This document shows positions 11,480-23,803 of a stretch of 64,000 bases of DNA, one piece after another (the first letter of the stretch is position 1; each line of letters opens with the position of its first letter). Under the pieces are notes generated by a model that did not search any database, was not told the DNA's origin, and worked only from the letters and a program-made list of their open reading frames with translations. The stretch lies in NCBI GenBank assembly GCA_947561715.1, contig OX387200.1, positions 20,586,501 through 20,650,500 on the forward strand, written 5' to 3'. The stretch comes from Ascidia mentula. Its lineage: Eukaryota > Chordata > Ascidiacea > Phlebobranchia > Ascidiidae. Both the position numbers and the translations under genes were made by a program.

Positions 11480-13451
11480 TATTATGAAGATTCTCAACAT
11501 AATTAACAATCGAACTATCTTATCTGTGATAATTCTGTTTGCACTTACACTATTTGCTTAATACATTTCTGTTCATAAATTTTGACAATATTACTTCAGA
11601 AGTGTTTGTTTAGCAAACAATATAGCTCGTTTCTTATGACGTTGTTCCAAGCACTGGTCGACATTTTACCAATTTAGTTTAAAAATACGTCTGTTCTCCA
11701 ACGAAGGGCATTTTAAGAATACGAGTGTGACGCAACAATGTTCTTTTGTTGTGAAATTATAATGGAACTTGTCAGGTGGTGCAGATCGATAGCAACCCCT
11801 ACAAATCGTCAAATGACGGCAATTAAGCCGCGCGCTTCAAAAACACACCATGGAATTCGCGCGTTTACCTTATCGATCTTCATGACGTCACGCGCACCTG
11901 GCTAATCTCGACGCAGCCTGACGTGTTGGAGACGGCATGGGAAAGGCTGGTCGTGAGATATGTATTGTACATTGGGGTCGCATTTTAACGAACTATTGAT
12001 TTTCGTGCGTACGCAGTTGGCAGTTTGATGTCGCCTCGCGATGCTCCCATTATTACGCGCCGTTCATTTGCGACCTCGCCTTTTTAATGAAAACTCGCCC
12101 CCTGGAGTATCTCCATCAGTCGCGGTCATTTAGAAGCGAAACCAAGCGAAAATTCTCAAATATTCCAAGCGTAGTCATGTTTAACAGAGCTCATAGTGGG
12201 CTATCCGCCTGTGAGAGTCTGTGCACAGATAACAGAGTCGTTTTGAAATCTGCGTGTTACGATTCTAGCTTGGAAGGTGTCAAGTCATTTACACGTCTAG
12301 TTGTTTCTGCAGATAGTTTTTATATCTTGTATGGGTCATACAGTACGAATATACTTACTACTTAAAAAATCTTGCCGGCGTGCTGAAAGTATAAGACGTT
12401 TTTGTAAAATAATTTCTGCCTCTACACCGTTCGGGTTTAGAATTCGTTGACTTGTGTGTTTCAAATAGTTGTGAGAAACCTAAATTTAGTAAATTTATTC
12501 ACTTAAGAAATCTCCCGTAGTATACGAAAACACAATGGTGTATTTTATTCCTGTAAATTCAATCGCTCAGTTACTTGCAACCTTGCATTGCGATACACAA
12601 TACGCTATTTCCATGGACTCTATCCATAAGAGTGCGTCCTGTGTTCTCGCAAATGAAATAATCGTCACTAAAACGAGCCAACAGTGTCCATAATGCCGGT
12701 TCCTCTCAAATGGAAAGTGAATTGTTCGCTACGATGGAATCACCAACCGCGTTTTGCGGTTATGTCTAAAGCGGCGCTTGTTTAATTGTTGCGTCACAGA
12801 ACACGGGGAAACTGTGGGCTTTGTTTTAGATTTCAGTCCGCGAGCTGGCTTGGTTGTGGTCTATTTGACTATTTCGTGGATGCGTCGAGCCTTATTAAAT
12901 ATGCAAAACCTACTAGAGGTATTTCTTGTTCGTGTGCCGTGGAAGCAGAATGGCTGACACTCGGCAATTTGACATGGACTTATTAATAGCTAACAGGCCA
13001 TGGCCGAAAACCGTATCGAACTGCAGAACGACTGAAAAAGGGGGAGCCTGTTTACTTCTGGACTGGTATATGTAGTTTAGATGTAGTAGAAGGCTGGTTT
13101 CGGTGCTTGGTGGTTGACGTACCGCTGAAGTTAGCAGCATGCTGTTATAGCGGTGATTATTTAGTTCACTGAGCTGGATCGAAGCCACATTTTCCCGAAA
13201 AGTCGGATATAGCGATATACCTTGACAAAGCATGAAGCTCTTCTGATTTGTAGTGATAAGGAAACAACGAGAAATTGATTACAATGTTAGAACAAGGGTA
13301 TCTTTATGACGACACACCTACATTTAGTTTCTTGTTAAGTTATGAATTTACGTGGATATTGAACCCGTAAAAGAACCTCTATATATAATATTAGCTTATT
13401 AATTACAGCTTATATAGAGGTGCGTTTATATACACGTATAGATATCGGTGC
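11480..13451. other. Two-kilobase gap between the FABP cluster and SLC7A4
   Basis: I see no gene here. Open frames at 12087-12365, 12754-12957 and 12913-13233 (minus) lack similarity and splice context. Just before the SLC7A4 start there is a short hairpin: CCTCTATATA at 13376-13385 is repeated inverted at 13411-13420, with a 25-base loop. The SLC7A4 promoter should lie in the right-hand part. Confidence 0.35.
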
Positions 13452-16400
13452 ATGAGAACTATGTCACTGTTAAAATGCTGCAAGAAAGTCAATCGCAAAA
13501 AACCGCTGGATGCAAATTTACTTTGCACCGAACTTCACCGATGTTTGGGAATAACTGACCTCACTCTACTCGGGGTAAGAACTGTTTTGTTCAATAACGT
13601 ATTTGCTTTTTGCCCTGGGAACGGAATGTTGATACGAATGAAGGAGAGTCACCACAGATAGTGGGTTGGTGTTGGTTTGAAACGTACCCAGAATATTGCC
13701 CTTTTCCAAAATCCGCTATTGATTTTTCACATCTACCAAAGCAAACAAATGGCAGACAGGAAATGTTGGGCTAACGACGTTTTGAGGGTTGGCTAGATGG
13801 CATTCACATACCGAACCATCTAATTTGTTACACATTTTGGACGACGGTAATTTAAGGTTCTTACGCCTGACAGCATCAGCAAGAAACCGTAATAAGTTAA
13901 AATTTTGTATTAGTTTGTACCCAAAATTTGAAAGATCGCTTTGGAAGCCGGCATAGAAACAATATACGCCCATGTTCAATTGCAGTCAATATCGACCTTC
14001 TATTAATTCTCGTGACGTAAAAATTTATCTTTGCGTCGTTTCTTTAATTATTAATATAGACGGTTTTTCGACGTCCGGAACGGTTTGTGACCGACGTACG
14101 ATACGATACCGATAACTGCGGCAGATCTTCACGATCTTACAAGCGTTTCATTATCACAATGAGCTTTGTTTAGAATTAATCTCAGCTCGGACAGTGTTTA
14201 ACCAGTTTAACACTATGTATATGTTTATGTATTGATTTTCTGTGAACGCGGAAGTTTGTTTTGTCACAGCCACCGTTAATGTGCCCTGGTTGAACTTCAC
14301 TCTCAGACACACGCACAAATTCAACCTCGTACCACTTAACAGGGACCAAATAACACGAAACTGTGATTACCGCCCAAATACCACACGCATCCCATCTTTA
14401 AAGTCACAAACGTCATATTTGTGTTTATATTGCCACAGGTTAGTGGGATGCTGGGAGCCGGACTCTACGTTTTAACAGGTGCCGTTGCCAAGACAACCAG
14501 TGGCCCCGCTGTGACGCTCAGCTATATGGCGGCGGCTGTGGCTGCGTTTCTTTCCGCCCTGTGTTACGCAGAGTTCGGGGCCAGAATTCCCACCACAGGT
14601 GTGTGTGTGTGTGTGTAAGACGATACTCCATCAATTTCTCTAACGTAACAAGATAACTGCAAGACAAAAGGAGGCATAATAATATAAAATGTATTTTTTT
14701 TTAAAAATTAACGAACTGTCTAAATTCTCCTAAACCCACATTCATGATTGTACGGTACGTGGTTATGAACCAGCAGTTTGGATGAAGATTAATGTGTTTC
14801 GAATTTTAATTGCTGTCGTAATTATCAGGCTCTTCATACATTTTTACGTACGTGACGATGGGTGAATTGTGGGGATTCCTAATGGGCTGGAACATGGTCT
14901 TGGAGCATGGCGTCGGAGCGGCATCGGTAGCGAAAGCTTGGAGTGGATATCTAGATTCCGTACTGGGTTATCCCATTAAGGTGATCAGGTTTATTATTTT
15001 GATTTGGAATCTTCAAATCTCGCGAATAAATTAATATTTTAAGCTTCAACTAACAATGATCTTCGAAGTTATTTGAATAAAGGAAGCGGCAACTTATGCG
15101 TTTTGATCTCGCATTTTGCGTAAAAGTTTCCATGTGTTCCATCTGAAAAGAAATCTAAATACTAATACACATCTCTTGTTTCCATGGCAACCCGTACTGT
15201 GGTCCGGTCTTGTAAATCGGTTTGTGGCGACTGCGTGCGCAGAGTTCATCAAGGTTTAAGTCACCGATTCAGTATCGGTCGCCCGCGTCGAACTTGCAAA
15301 CGACGGATCGATACGACATATCGTTCCATACCATTTGCCGGGAAACCCTGTTGCAAAAATCGATTCGAAAAATTTGAGCGGGGTGAAAGGTCGTTCGCTA
15401 CCTCATTACGCTCAATCGCAACTAATAGAAAAACATTTAAGTTCTTTGAGGCCGCATATATGGCCACTGGATCAATTCCTTCATCATCGGCAGTCGATAA
15501 CTAGTCGTTTAGTTGGGTTAAGTTATTAGCGGCAATTGTCTGAAACGTCCATGTGTGATTTGCAGAATTCTTAAATAAATCAGTTACACTTAAGGAACCG
15601 ACCAACACATGCAAGTATATATACATTAAAAACAAAGATTTGAAGATTTTTGAACAAACAGTTTAATTCTGCGTTCTCAGAAGTACAGCGCGATATGTCC
15701 TCAGACGGCTTTGTCAACCAAACGGCCACTTTGTGGTGACTATACAATCATCGTCATCCGTTGGGCTCCAAACTGTGCATCCACAAGGATAAAACAAGGG
15801 GTAGAAACACTACGACCAAGCAAATGCCAAACCATTAAGCAGCTCAAAGAATTCTATTATTTGCCCCACTTTGCTTATATATAATAGTTTACTATCTATA
15901 AAATATCAGCATGCAAAAGTGCACACAAATTTTCAAGTTTGTTCTCATTCAGCTTTATTTATCGGAACACTTACCAATGGGTGACGGTCGACCATTGGGA
16001 GAATATCCAGATCTTGTTGCCGCAGCAATAATATTGGCACTCTGTGCTTTTGTTGCAACTGGAGTCAAGTCTTCCACGCGATTCAACATGCTTTTCGCCA
16101 TAGTCAACATCATGGTTGTGTTATTTATCATCACAACAGGTATTTTCTGCGTGTGGAAGTGTCACCACCGACTGTGTACCGTATGTCCAAGAGTTGCGAA
16201 GACCTTTTTTCTGACAGAACCCTTGTTCTTGCTGTTGGGCAAATGCAATCTATGCAAACAGAACGGTGCAAAATAACAAATAAATCACCTAGGTTAAAGG
16301 AACAATACGTATAACGTAGTCCACTGAGCTACACAAAGGGCCAAATTCGCTTTATCGCTTAATTAGCCATAAACGCACAACAGCGATAAGATCGAGAATC

Positions 16401-19400
16401 GATTTCAATCCTAAATGTCATTTAATGGGTCGACCTCTGCCATACGGCGTCGTGACGTCAAAAGAATCGGTGACGTTTCTTGTGGCAAATGCCATTTTTT
16501 TTGCTCCTATGTAGTCATAATAACAAAGCAAAACAAAGTCAAAATAACAAATTTCTTTCTGCAGGTTTTTGTTTGGCCGACATCAAGAACTGGACTAAAG
16601 TGGAAGGAGGGTTTTTCCCCTATGGGGCTTCGGGGGTCATAGCTGGAGCTTCGAGGTGTTTTTTCGCCTTTGCTGGGTAAAGAAGATGTTTTGGAATATT
16701 GAATGTGTGTTAAACGTTTGTTGACGTGACGCGTTATGCTGCCGCATAGTGGCAAGGTTAATGTAATTTTATGTATTACAACAATATGACGTCACCAGGT
16801 TTGACATCATCGCATCGTCATGTGAAGAGGCACGTAATCCACGCAGGGACATCCCCATCGCCCTTGCAATCAGTCTTGCTGTGGTGACGTTTTCATACGT
16901 CGGTGTGTCAGCGGTTCTGACGTTGATGGTGCCATGGTAACTAAAACAAACAATACTTATGAATCATGTGATAAAGAGAATCAGTCGGAAAAAGAAAAAG
17001 AAAGTGTATATTTATAAAAACACAACATGAATTTCAACGTTACCAGCAAAGTAATTTTTTGTAATTCAAGAACGATGTTTAAAAAACAACCAAGTTTTAA
17101 GATTATTCTCAGGGGTTCTGTAAAGTGTGTTCCATAAACGTGTATGTTACCAGGAACGATATCGTCCCAAAATCGGCCATTCCAGATGCCTATGGACGGC
17201 ATGACGGTTGGCAGTGGGCCCAAGTGATTGTCACCGTCGGTTCCCTCTGCACTATGACCACAAGCATGTTTTCAGGTTCCTATTTCACTTTATTATGTAA
17301 TAAAAGGAATGACGTCACAGAGTATCAGATATTTTAAGCTCAGTAATACATTCTCCTATCGTCACTATTCTAAATAACTCGGAAAAATTTGAACGTATTT
17401 AAGCGGTTTAATTTGCTTAGATTATTTGCCCACTAAATATACAAAGTTGGTTGTTGTCCTCAAATTTTGTGTGAAGAAACCTTCAGTGATTTTTTAGCAG
17501 CAAATTTGAAATTTCTTCTTCGCATTACGAGCCAAACGATTCGAAATTAAACCCTTGAAATCCATTTTCGCAATGAGATTAGCGCCAAATATCATTCATC
17601 TTTTGTCAGGTCTGTTCGTGTTGCCAAGAATCCTGTACGCAATCTCAAAAGACGGATTGCTCTGCCCGATTCTATCGTACGTGAGCGAAAATACCCAGGT
17701 AGGGAAATCGATATGGTCGGCGGTTTTTGTGTCTGGGCTGCTGTAAGGAAAAGGAAAACGCAGGGCACATTGGCTCAAACAAACCAATCTAGGTTTGAAA
17801 ACGCTTGATTGACTTTTGAACGTTACGAAAGTTGTAGACCTTCGATAACCAAGGCACAATGTTGCTTCACCGTCCGCATTTGAAAGAATTGTCTTTATGG
17901 TCAAGATTGACGTTTTAACAAATACTAGCTTCTTTGTTTCTTGTTTGCTATTGGTCATTCTTATTTTAGGCCATATTAAGTTGTTTTAGCCACATTAGGG
18001 ACCTTATTATTTTGTATGTTTTGACGTTTTTTTGGTAACATCATCTGTTTTTACCATTCTTACATCGCTACCAAAAGAAAGGTTGCAATTTCTGTGAAAT
18101 GTGGCAACAGTGAAGAAAAATCAATGATTTTCGTTCTTATTTTTGGATGGCAGCCCTGTTACACGCATTATCCCGAGGCCAAAGGTTAACTTGTATCTTT
18201 CGACATCGCCAAGTTACTTTAGCTTTTGATCGAAACGTAGAAGTAAATTACCAAATTTACTTTTAATGCAATTACGCTGCTCCTGATGTACTGTCAAACG
18301 CTTTGCACTGACAAAATATTTGGTTATTCTTATGTGAAATTATCCCATAAACTGCATTTATTCAGGTCCCGATGGCATCAGTTGGCTTCACTGCCCTTCT
18401 ATGCAGTGTCATGGCTCTCATCTTTGATCTTGAAACCTTGGTCCAGTTTATGTCGATTGGAACTCTCACTGCTTACTCCTTCGTAGCCGCTTGTGTTATC
18501 TTGCTTCGTTACAATGCAGTTGGTTCAAACTCCCTCTCTGCGACTCCAAACAGCTCCTCCCATGACGGCAGGTATAGTTTACTCTACGTGTATTTGATCC
18601 GTGCTAACTTTGTCAGCCCATACGTTGGAAAGTGGCATGCGTAACGCTATATGATTGGTATTTATTCTGTTACCTTATATTGGTTTCATATCCTTTTCCT
18701 TGCTGTCAGTCAGTGTTTTGGGGACTTTTCAAGATGCCTTTTTTATTTTGTGTTATTTTGGTGTGTTTTTAAAATAAAAGCAATTACTTAAACAATAAGG
18801 TGTGACACGCGAACGTATGAAATATTTTTGCACACTTTTCCGCTTAAGTTGTGCACACCTGCTCTATAGCTTGCTATAAATACTTAATTACATGATGGTT
18901 TCTTTCTTTACTTCACACAGGCATAAAAACTTTCAGACCCAAATTCCCCGTGTTTTTATTTCGTTTCAGCCTCGAACAAATTTCCTCCACTTCAAGTTCT
19001 CCGATCCCAAACCCCGGGGAAGAATCGCCAAATACGGGAACAGAACTTTCAATTGAAACTGACGGTAAGTTGGGGGACATTAAAGCGAGAAAGCTAAAAA
19101 AAACTGTCGTCAACATACACTTTACATGTGAAACTTTACTTTAAATGTGAAACAAACCTCGACCACAGGAACAGGAATATTACAAATGTCAAGGACCCCG
19201 CAAATACCTGCGCAAAGAAATGTTAGTTAGTAATAGCACTGATGATAAGCACAGCCAGGGTCGAAATGTCTGCTAAACAAATGGGCAACGTATTAATTTG
19301 GGCTTTGCTATTTAAAGTTATGAACTCTAATCATGGAATGAGAAATCATCATCATTTTCGAATATTCAGGCAAAACTCAAAAGCTCCCGTTGACCTCGGC

Positions 19401-20651
19401 TGCTGCGGAAACCACCAACCTTATGCGGGGCGCCACAAAAATCACACAAGATCCTGACGCCGTTGACCGCACGGAGGCGCACGCAACTATCGACCCACCC
19501 AAGTCGTTACCAGTGACAACGGCGGGTTCATTGAAACCACGATACCATGGGACAATCCTTGAAGTCTATCTTAGTCAGTTCAATTCGTCCAATGTAGTGA
19601 TCGTCAGTCTTGTGACTGGAGTCGTCTTCAGTGTTAGCGGAATGCTGGTGCTACTGGAAAGATGGGACGATCTCTTGCACGCCTCCTGGTGGGTGATCCT
19701 GCTCTTCGTCATCTCGTTCTTGGGCACATGCGGATGCCTGTTTATTATCTTCGCCTACGAGCAACAAGTATCACCACACAATGACAAGAGTTTTAAGGTA
19801 TCGAGGCATTATATACGAGGGTTGTTTTTGAAACAATTCCAGGCAGATGTTCGTTAAAACTCATATTGAAAATGTTCATACCGACCCATTGTTATTTATA
19901 GAACTGATAACTTATTTTTATACATAAGCGTAATCTTAAATTAAATTATTACCTTTGTTATTTGATAGTGAACCTAATTTTTATACACTCTCTGTTCTCC
20001 TAATGCAGGAACATCGCTGTGTATTTTGTTACCTTTTATTTCCAGAAGTCAAAACGTTTCACGTAACATCAAGCTTCGTGTTTCAGACCCATGTTTCCCA
20101 ACTATTAAACCGTGTGTTTCAGGTACCATTCGTTCCCTTTGTTCCGTATCTTTGTATTTGCACCAACGTTTTCTTCATGATGAAGCTCCAGGCAATGACG
20201 TGGATCCGTCTTGTCATCTGGATATCAGCCGGTATGTGGAAAACTGCACCCAGTTTGTTGTTAACAGTATTTCTTTTCAAACATATTTGGCAGACTGAAA
20301 TAATGAAAACATTTCAGTATTTCTTCCATTAAAAGTTTAAAGACACTTTATAAAAGACGAATCAGCGCATACCGCGTTTCTGCTGATCAGGAACATATCC
20401 TTTTTCTTAATTCATGGCGTTTTGAATACAAAAAGTATTTTGCCGTGAAATTATTTATCATAAATCCACACGCAGGACTGGCTATTTACTTCTTCTACGG
20501 ATATCACAAAAGCGCTCTTAATCCGGATCGAGAAAATCAACATTGGATGAGCCGGATATGCGACAAATTTACCTCTTTGGTCACGAATTGTACGTGTTGC
20601 GGAAGGAAGAAATCTGACCAAGAAGAACTTCTTTCCACAGATGGGGAATAA
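13452..20651 (+). CDS. slc7a4: SLC7A4-like amino acid transporter (cationic amino acid transporter group)
   Basis: Thirteen coding exons give 698 residues in phase: 13452-13574, 14439-14598, 14829-14980, 15953-16139, 16565-16676, 16799-16936, 17154-17275, 17610-17698, 18366-18571, 18970-19064, 19370-19797, 20123-20231 and 20476-20651. It is a multi-pass APC-superfamily membrane protein of the plasma-membrane CAT group. Family marks are GMLGAGLYVLTGAVAK (first helix), WSGYLDS, EGGFFPYGASGVIAGASRCF, GFDIIASSCEEARNP and VPFVPFVPYL near the last helices. WSGYLDS, the EGGF segment and the C-terminal KSALNPDRENQ fit vertebrate SLC7A4 better than SLC7A1-3. SLC7A4 itself has not shown clear cationic amino acid transport in published work, so the substrate is left open. 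Exon 11 adds a long polar loop. A methionine at 13461 is an alternative start. The poly(A) signal is at 20837-20842. Confidence 0.92.
14599..14612 (+). repeat. GT microsatellite forming a splice donor
   Basis: The donor of SLC7A4 exon 2 is the first GT of an uninterrupted run of seven GT units (14599-14612), followed at 14613 by GTAAGA, a stronger donor word. Use of the second site would add 14 bases and break the frame. Confidence 0.7.
14981..15952 (+). other. SLC7A4 intron 3 with an unexplained open frame
   Basis: This intron of about 970 bases contains a richer-GC stretch, 15184-15530, that is open in more than one frame. One frame runs to a stop near 15527 and reads HLPGNPVAKIDSKN, then SLRPHIWPLDQFLHH. 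I do not recognise it. It may be chance, or a remnant of another gene; no canonical exon boundaries are obvious. Confidence 0.3.
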
Positions 20652-20836
20652 ATTGATGGAAGTTGTCTTTCTACTTTCTACCATCTGATTAGAAAATTGT
20701 CGTACTTTGCCGGAATTTTGCCCATGCTTGCCCACTTGCACAAAGAATGTGTTCACTGCTTTTAACTTACGTGCAATGTTCTGTGTGTCGTGACTTTTGG
20801 ACTGCTTTATCAATATTTCCTGTTTTTGTCTATTCC

Positions 20837-20842
20837 AATAAA
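20837..20842 (+). terminator. Poly(A) signal of SLC7A4
   Basis: AATAAA about 185 bases after the SLC7A4 stop codon. Confidence 0.6.
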
Positions 20843-21231
20843 AGTTACTTCGTTGTTATTATCATCAAATGTTGTTATTATCTGCAACAAAAGCATGAAA
20901 GCGGCATTCGATGATACGTAATCCCTAAATTACTAGATAGTATACGTTACAAAATTTGTTCAATCTAAAATGTACATGTAGAAATAAATTACCCACGAGG
21001 ATATTTAAACAATTTTGTTTAGCTTCTGAACAGAAAGAAATAACTTCTATTTCAGTGAGAAAAGCAAATAAGTTGTGTTTTTTAAAATACGCAAATCCAA
21101 TTTGGATTTGGTACAGACCGAAAAATAGAAATCATACAATCAAATACATATCTAAGCACCAAGTAGGGTTTTTTTGTGAATCGAAAGTGGGTCAATTGAA
21201 TTTGGCGTTTATTGGAGTAATCACTTCAGTC
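20843..21231. other. Short intergenic gap and promoter of the first RPA70N gene
   Basis: About 390 bases separate the SLC7A4 poly(A) signal from the ATG of the small RPA70N gene. A long open frame (20956-21309) overlaps that first exon in another frame and is regarded as chance. Confidence 0.4.
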
Positions 21232-23803
21232 ATGGACATTAGACTAACAAGGGGTGCAATTTCTGTACGTATTAACAATTGCTTTTATCAATCTCAACCT
21301 AATTTGTAGTTGTGTTGTCGTGAATTTTTGTTTTTTTTAATTTTGTTATGTTTTTCGTTATATATAACTACTATAGTATGACAATTCAAGATAGACCACC
21401 ATTTAATGCACATTAAAGTTGACATGCAAAAGTTTTATTGTAATATAGCAAGAAGACACCAATTTTTTGACTGGTTAATATATTTATTTGAAGTAATCTA
21501 AAACATTCGATTGCTAAACAAACTTTGGTGGAGATTAGAAAAGGCCTCTATGCATGAATGCATGACATTCTATTTCAATATTATTTTTATTTTTTTATGT
21601 CAACTTCCAAGGTGACTTTATATAAAAAATTAATTTCTGCAGGCCATATTGAGTGGAGAAACACCTAAACATCCCGTTCTACAATGTCTTTACACAACAC
21701 CTATAGGAGGTATTGGCGGCTCCAGAACAGGGGTGGTGGTATCGGATGGTGTACATCAAACTAGTAAGTAGTTCTGAAAACAGGGTGATAAAACTTGAGG
21801 TCTTGTTTTGATATTTTTGATGTTGTTGCAACTGGAACTTTTAATATTATTTGAATGTATAAGTTTTTGTTCCATTACCATATGTTGCTATTCAAATTTA
21901 TAAAACGCTTAAATTTCCAGTTGCCCTTCTGGTTCCACAACTCCACAAACATGTGCGCAATGGAAAGTTTGCAAACTATACCATTTTTCGTTTAAATAGA
22001 TACGAGAAACGGGTAATTAAACAAACAGAGTAAGTGAAAACACTTTTTGTTACTTTTTGGCTATGCATTACTGTTACTAGTATTCTTATACATAAATGGT
22101 AAACTCCAAATAAAATGCTATAAGCAAATAAAGGCTATAAAGTAAAAAAAAACATTACACACCGACCATAAAGTGTGTGTTTGTGTCATTGCCTCAAGAC
22201 ATAGTAGCTGAGAAAAACTTTTAAGTCAATCTTTCAGACAGCTTATTTAAAGATGTTTTTATTTTTGTCAGAAAAATATATTTCGCCCTGAAAAGGGCAT
22301 CATCAGTTTCTGCAAAGTGTACAAAACTGTAGGCACTTCAACCACCTCGCGGACGGGCGAAACGGGACTTCCCCGTTATATGCGTGGCTTCTCAACATTA
22401 GTTTTTACGAAGACTTTGCAATATTATAACTCCAATATTAAGTTTGTTTATGCAAAAACGTTGTTATACACTAAGAACATTTTGTTTTTTGGTAGATTTG
22501 CCTAAAGACCAAGAATTTTGATACTTGAGGACGTGTGTAGCATTGCCGAAGCATGTGGTGAACGAAACAAACGTTTTGTTGATGGAATATGTTTTGCTTG
22601 CTTTTAAAATACCTCTATACAGTGCCTTGATAACTATTTTAGTTCAGAAAGAATGATATTTCCAACAAACATGTGTGAAAAGCTAGTTTAACATATCACG
22701 AAAACCGGGGAAATCCCGTTTCGCCCGTCCGTGAGGTGGTTTAAGTGTCTACCGTACAAAACAGCGTAAAATAACTAAGTAGAAGTCTGCCACATAAAGG
22801 AAAGTACCTTGATAAAAATTAATATTAAAAATTAGAGAATGCAAATAAAAACCTGGATATGTAAGAAAAGTGCCTCAAGACCACTGGCGTAGAGTACGGG
22901 GGTGCAGGGGTGCCGCGCACCCCCGACCTTTTCTAAATTTACAACGCAATCGTATTGTGTCCTTTCGTCGATTTAAACCGCAGCAAAAATAAAGGCGCAT
23001 TTCCTTCTGATAGCACGCAAAGTGCTTAACACGCTGTTTTGTTTGTCTCGTATTCGCGAGCAACAAATACGCAACAAGCGAAATTACGTTGGTGATGAAC
23101 GTGCTTACATAGACGACGCTTTAACTTGTATATTATGGCGTGCAAGCGACCTTCTGACGTTAGTATTTTTTTTCCCCGCACCCCCGTTGATGTGCAAAAC
23201 TCTACGCCTATGCTCAAGACATTTTATTATGTTTTTGTTTCAGAAAAGTCATTGTGTGTTATGAAATAGACATTCTAGAAAACATTAGGAATGGGGATGT
23301 CGGTGATATTATTGGCACCCCAGTTCCAATGGATATGGAGGATAAAGGTAATGTGAGCAGTGTGATGGACAAACTAATATTTATTGAAATAAACCTTAAT
23401 TAAGCCTGTCAAGATGATTTATTAATGTGTAACGAAATGTGTGTTTGTCAAATTTTCAAAAATTAATAAGTGAAATCTTCCCACAAAATAGTTTTATTCA
23501 AGCACAGACTTGTTTGGTTATTTTAAAGCAGGAAATATTGGTTGCAATTATGTGAACTTTGCCGAACTGTTCTGTTTATGTAAACCATTTTTTGCATAAT
23601 TGTCACAATTGCTACATTGTGGAGTAACAATTTGCATGCTTTTTTTTCAAGTTAAATTCAGGGACACGAGATTACGAGTGAAAGATTCGTTCTGTGGTAA
23701 GAGAGAACCAAAACCTCAAATTCCTGCCAAAAAGGTAGAACGTCCTGTGGAGCATCGAACCGTTGCTAGTCTTCATGAATATTTCATGGAAAAATATGAA
23801 TGA
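21232..23803 (+). CDS. Stand-alone RPA70 N-terminal domain protein (RPA1 partial paralogue A)
   Basis: Five coding exons, 21232-21264, 21643-21763, 21921-22029, 23244-23347 and 23652-23803, give 172 residues with consistent phase. Residues 1 to about 122 form one RPA70 N-terminal OB fold (DBD-F): MDIRLTRGAIS, then KHPVLQCLYTTP, VVVSDGVHQT, KVIVCYEIDIL and IIGTPVPMD. Each matches the order in RPA1: LTEGA, PILQCLG, VISDGVH, the second strand block and IGNP. The remaining 50 residues are basic and then acidic and end HEYFMEKYE; I recognise no domain there. None of the DNA-binding OB folds or the zinc ribbon of RPA70 is present. In human RPA this domain binds ATRIP, RAD9, MRE11 and p53. Here the basic-cleft stretch RxRxxxSDG reads RTGVVVSDG, so one of two key Arg positions is Gly. 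This is the most diverged member of the cluster. Intron 3 (22030-23243) has collected two DNA transposons. A possible poly(A) signal lies at 24252-24257. Confidence 0.85.
22328..22753. mobile_element. MITE with long inverted ends and 9-bp target duplication (Mutator-like or hAT-like)
   Basis: A 426-bp element lies in intron 3 of the small RPA70N gene. Its ends are inverted repeats of about 40 bp: TGTAGGCACTTCAACCACCT at the left and its near-complement at the right, continuing through a GC-rich GGACGGGCGAAACGGGA core. It is flanked by perfect 9-bp direct copies of GTACAAAAC at 22319-22327 and 22754-22762. A 9-bp duplication favours the Mutator-like group. No transposase is encoded. Confidence 0.75.
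22882..23212. mobile_element. hAT-type MITE
   Basis: A 331-bp element whose ends read CACTGGCGTAGAGT and, inverted, CATAGGCGTAGAGT. The inner parts are also inverted around a GGGGGTGC core. It is flanked by perfect 8-bp direct copies of CTCAAGAC at 22874-22881 and 23213-23220. The GGCGTAG end and the 8-bp duplication are typical of hAT elements. It ends about 30 bases before the 3' splice site of exon 4 of the small RPA70N gene, close enough to overlap branch-point sequence. Confidence 0.85.

Noticed and set aside
12087-13233. Several frames of 66 to 106 codons in the gap before SLC7A4
   Set aside because: Overlapping frames on both strands with no family signal and no splice logic.
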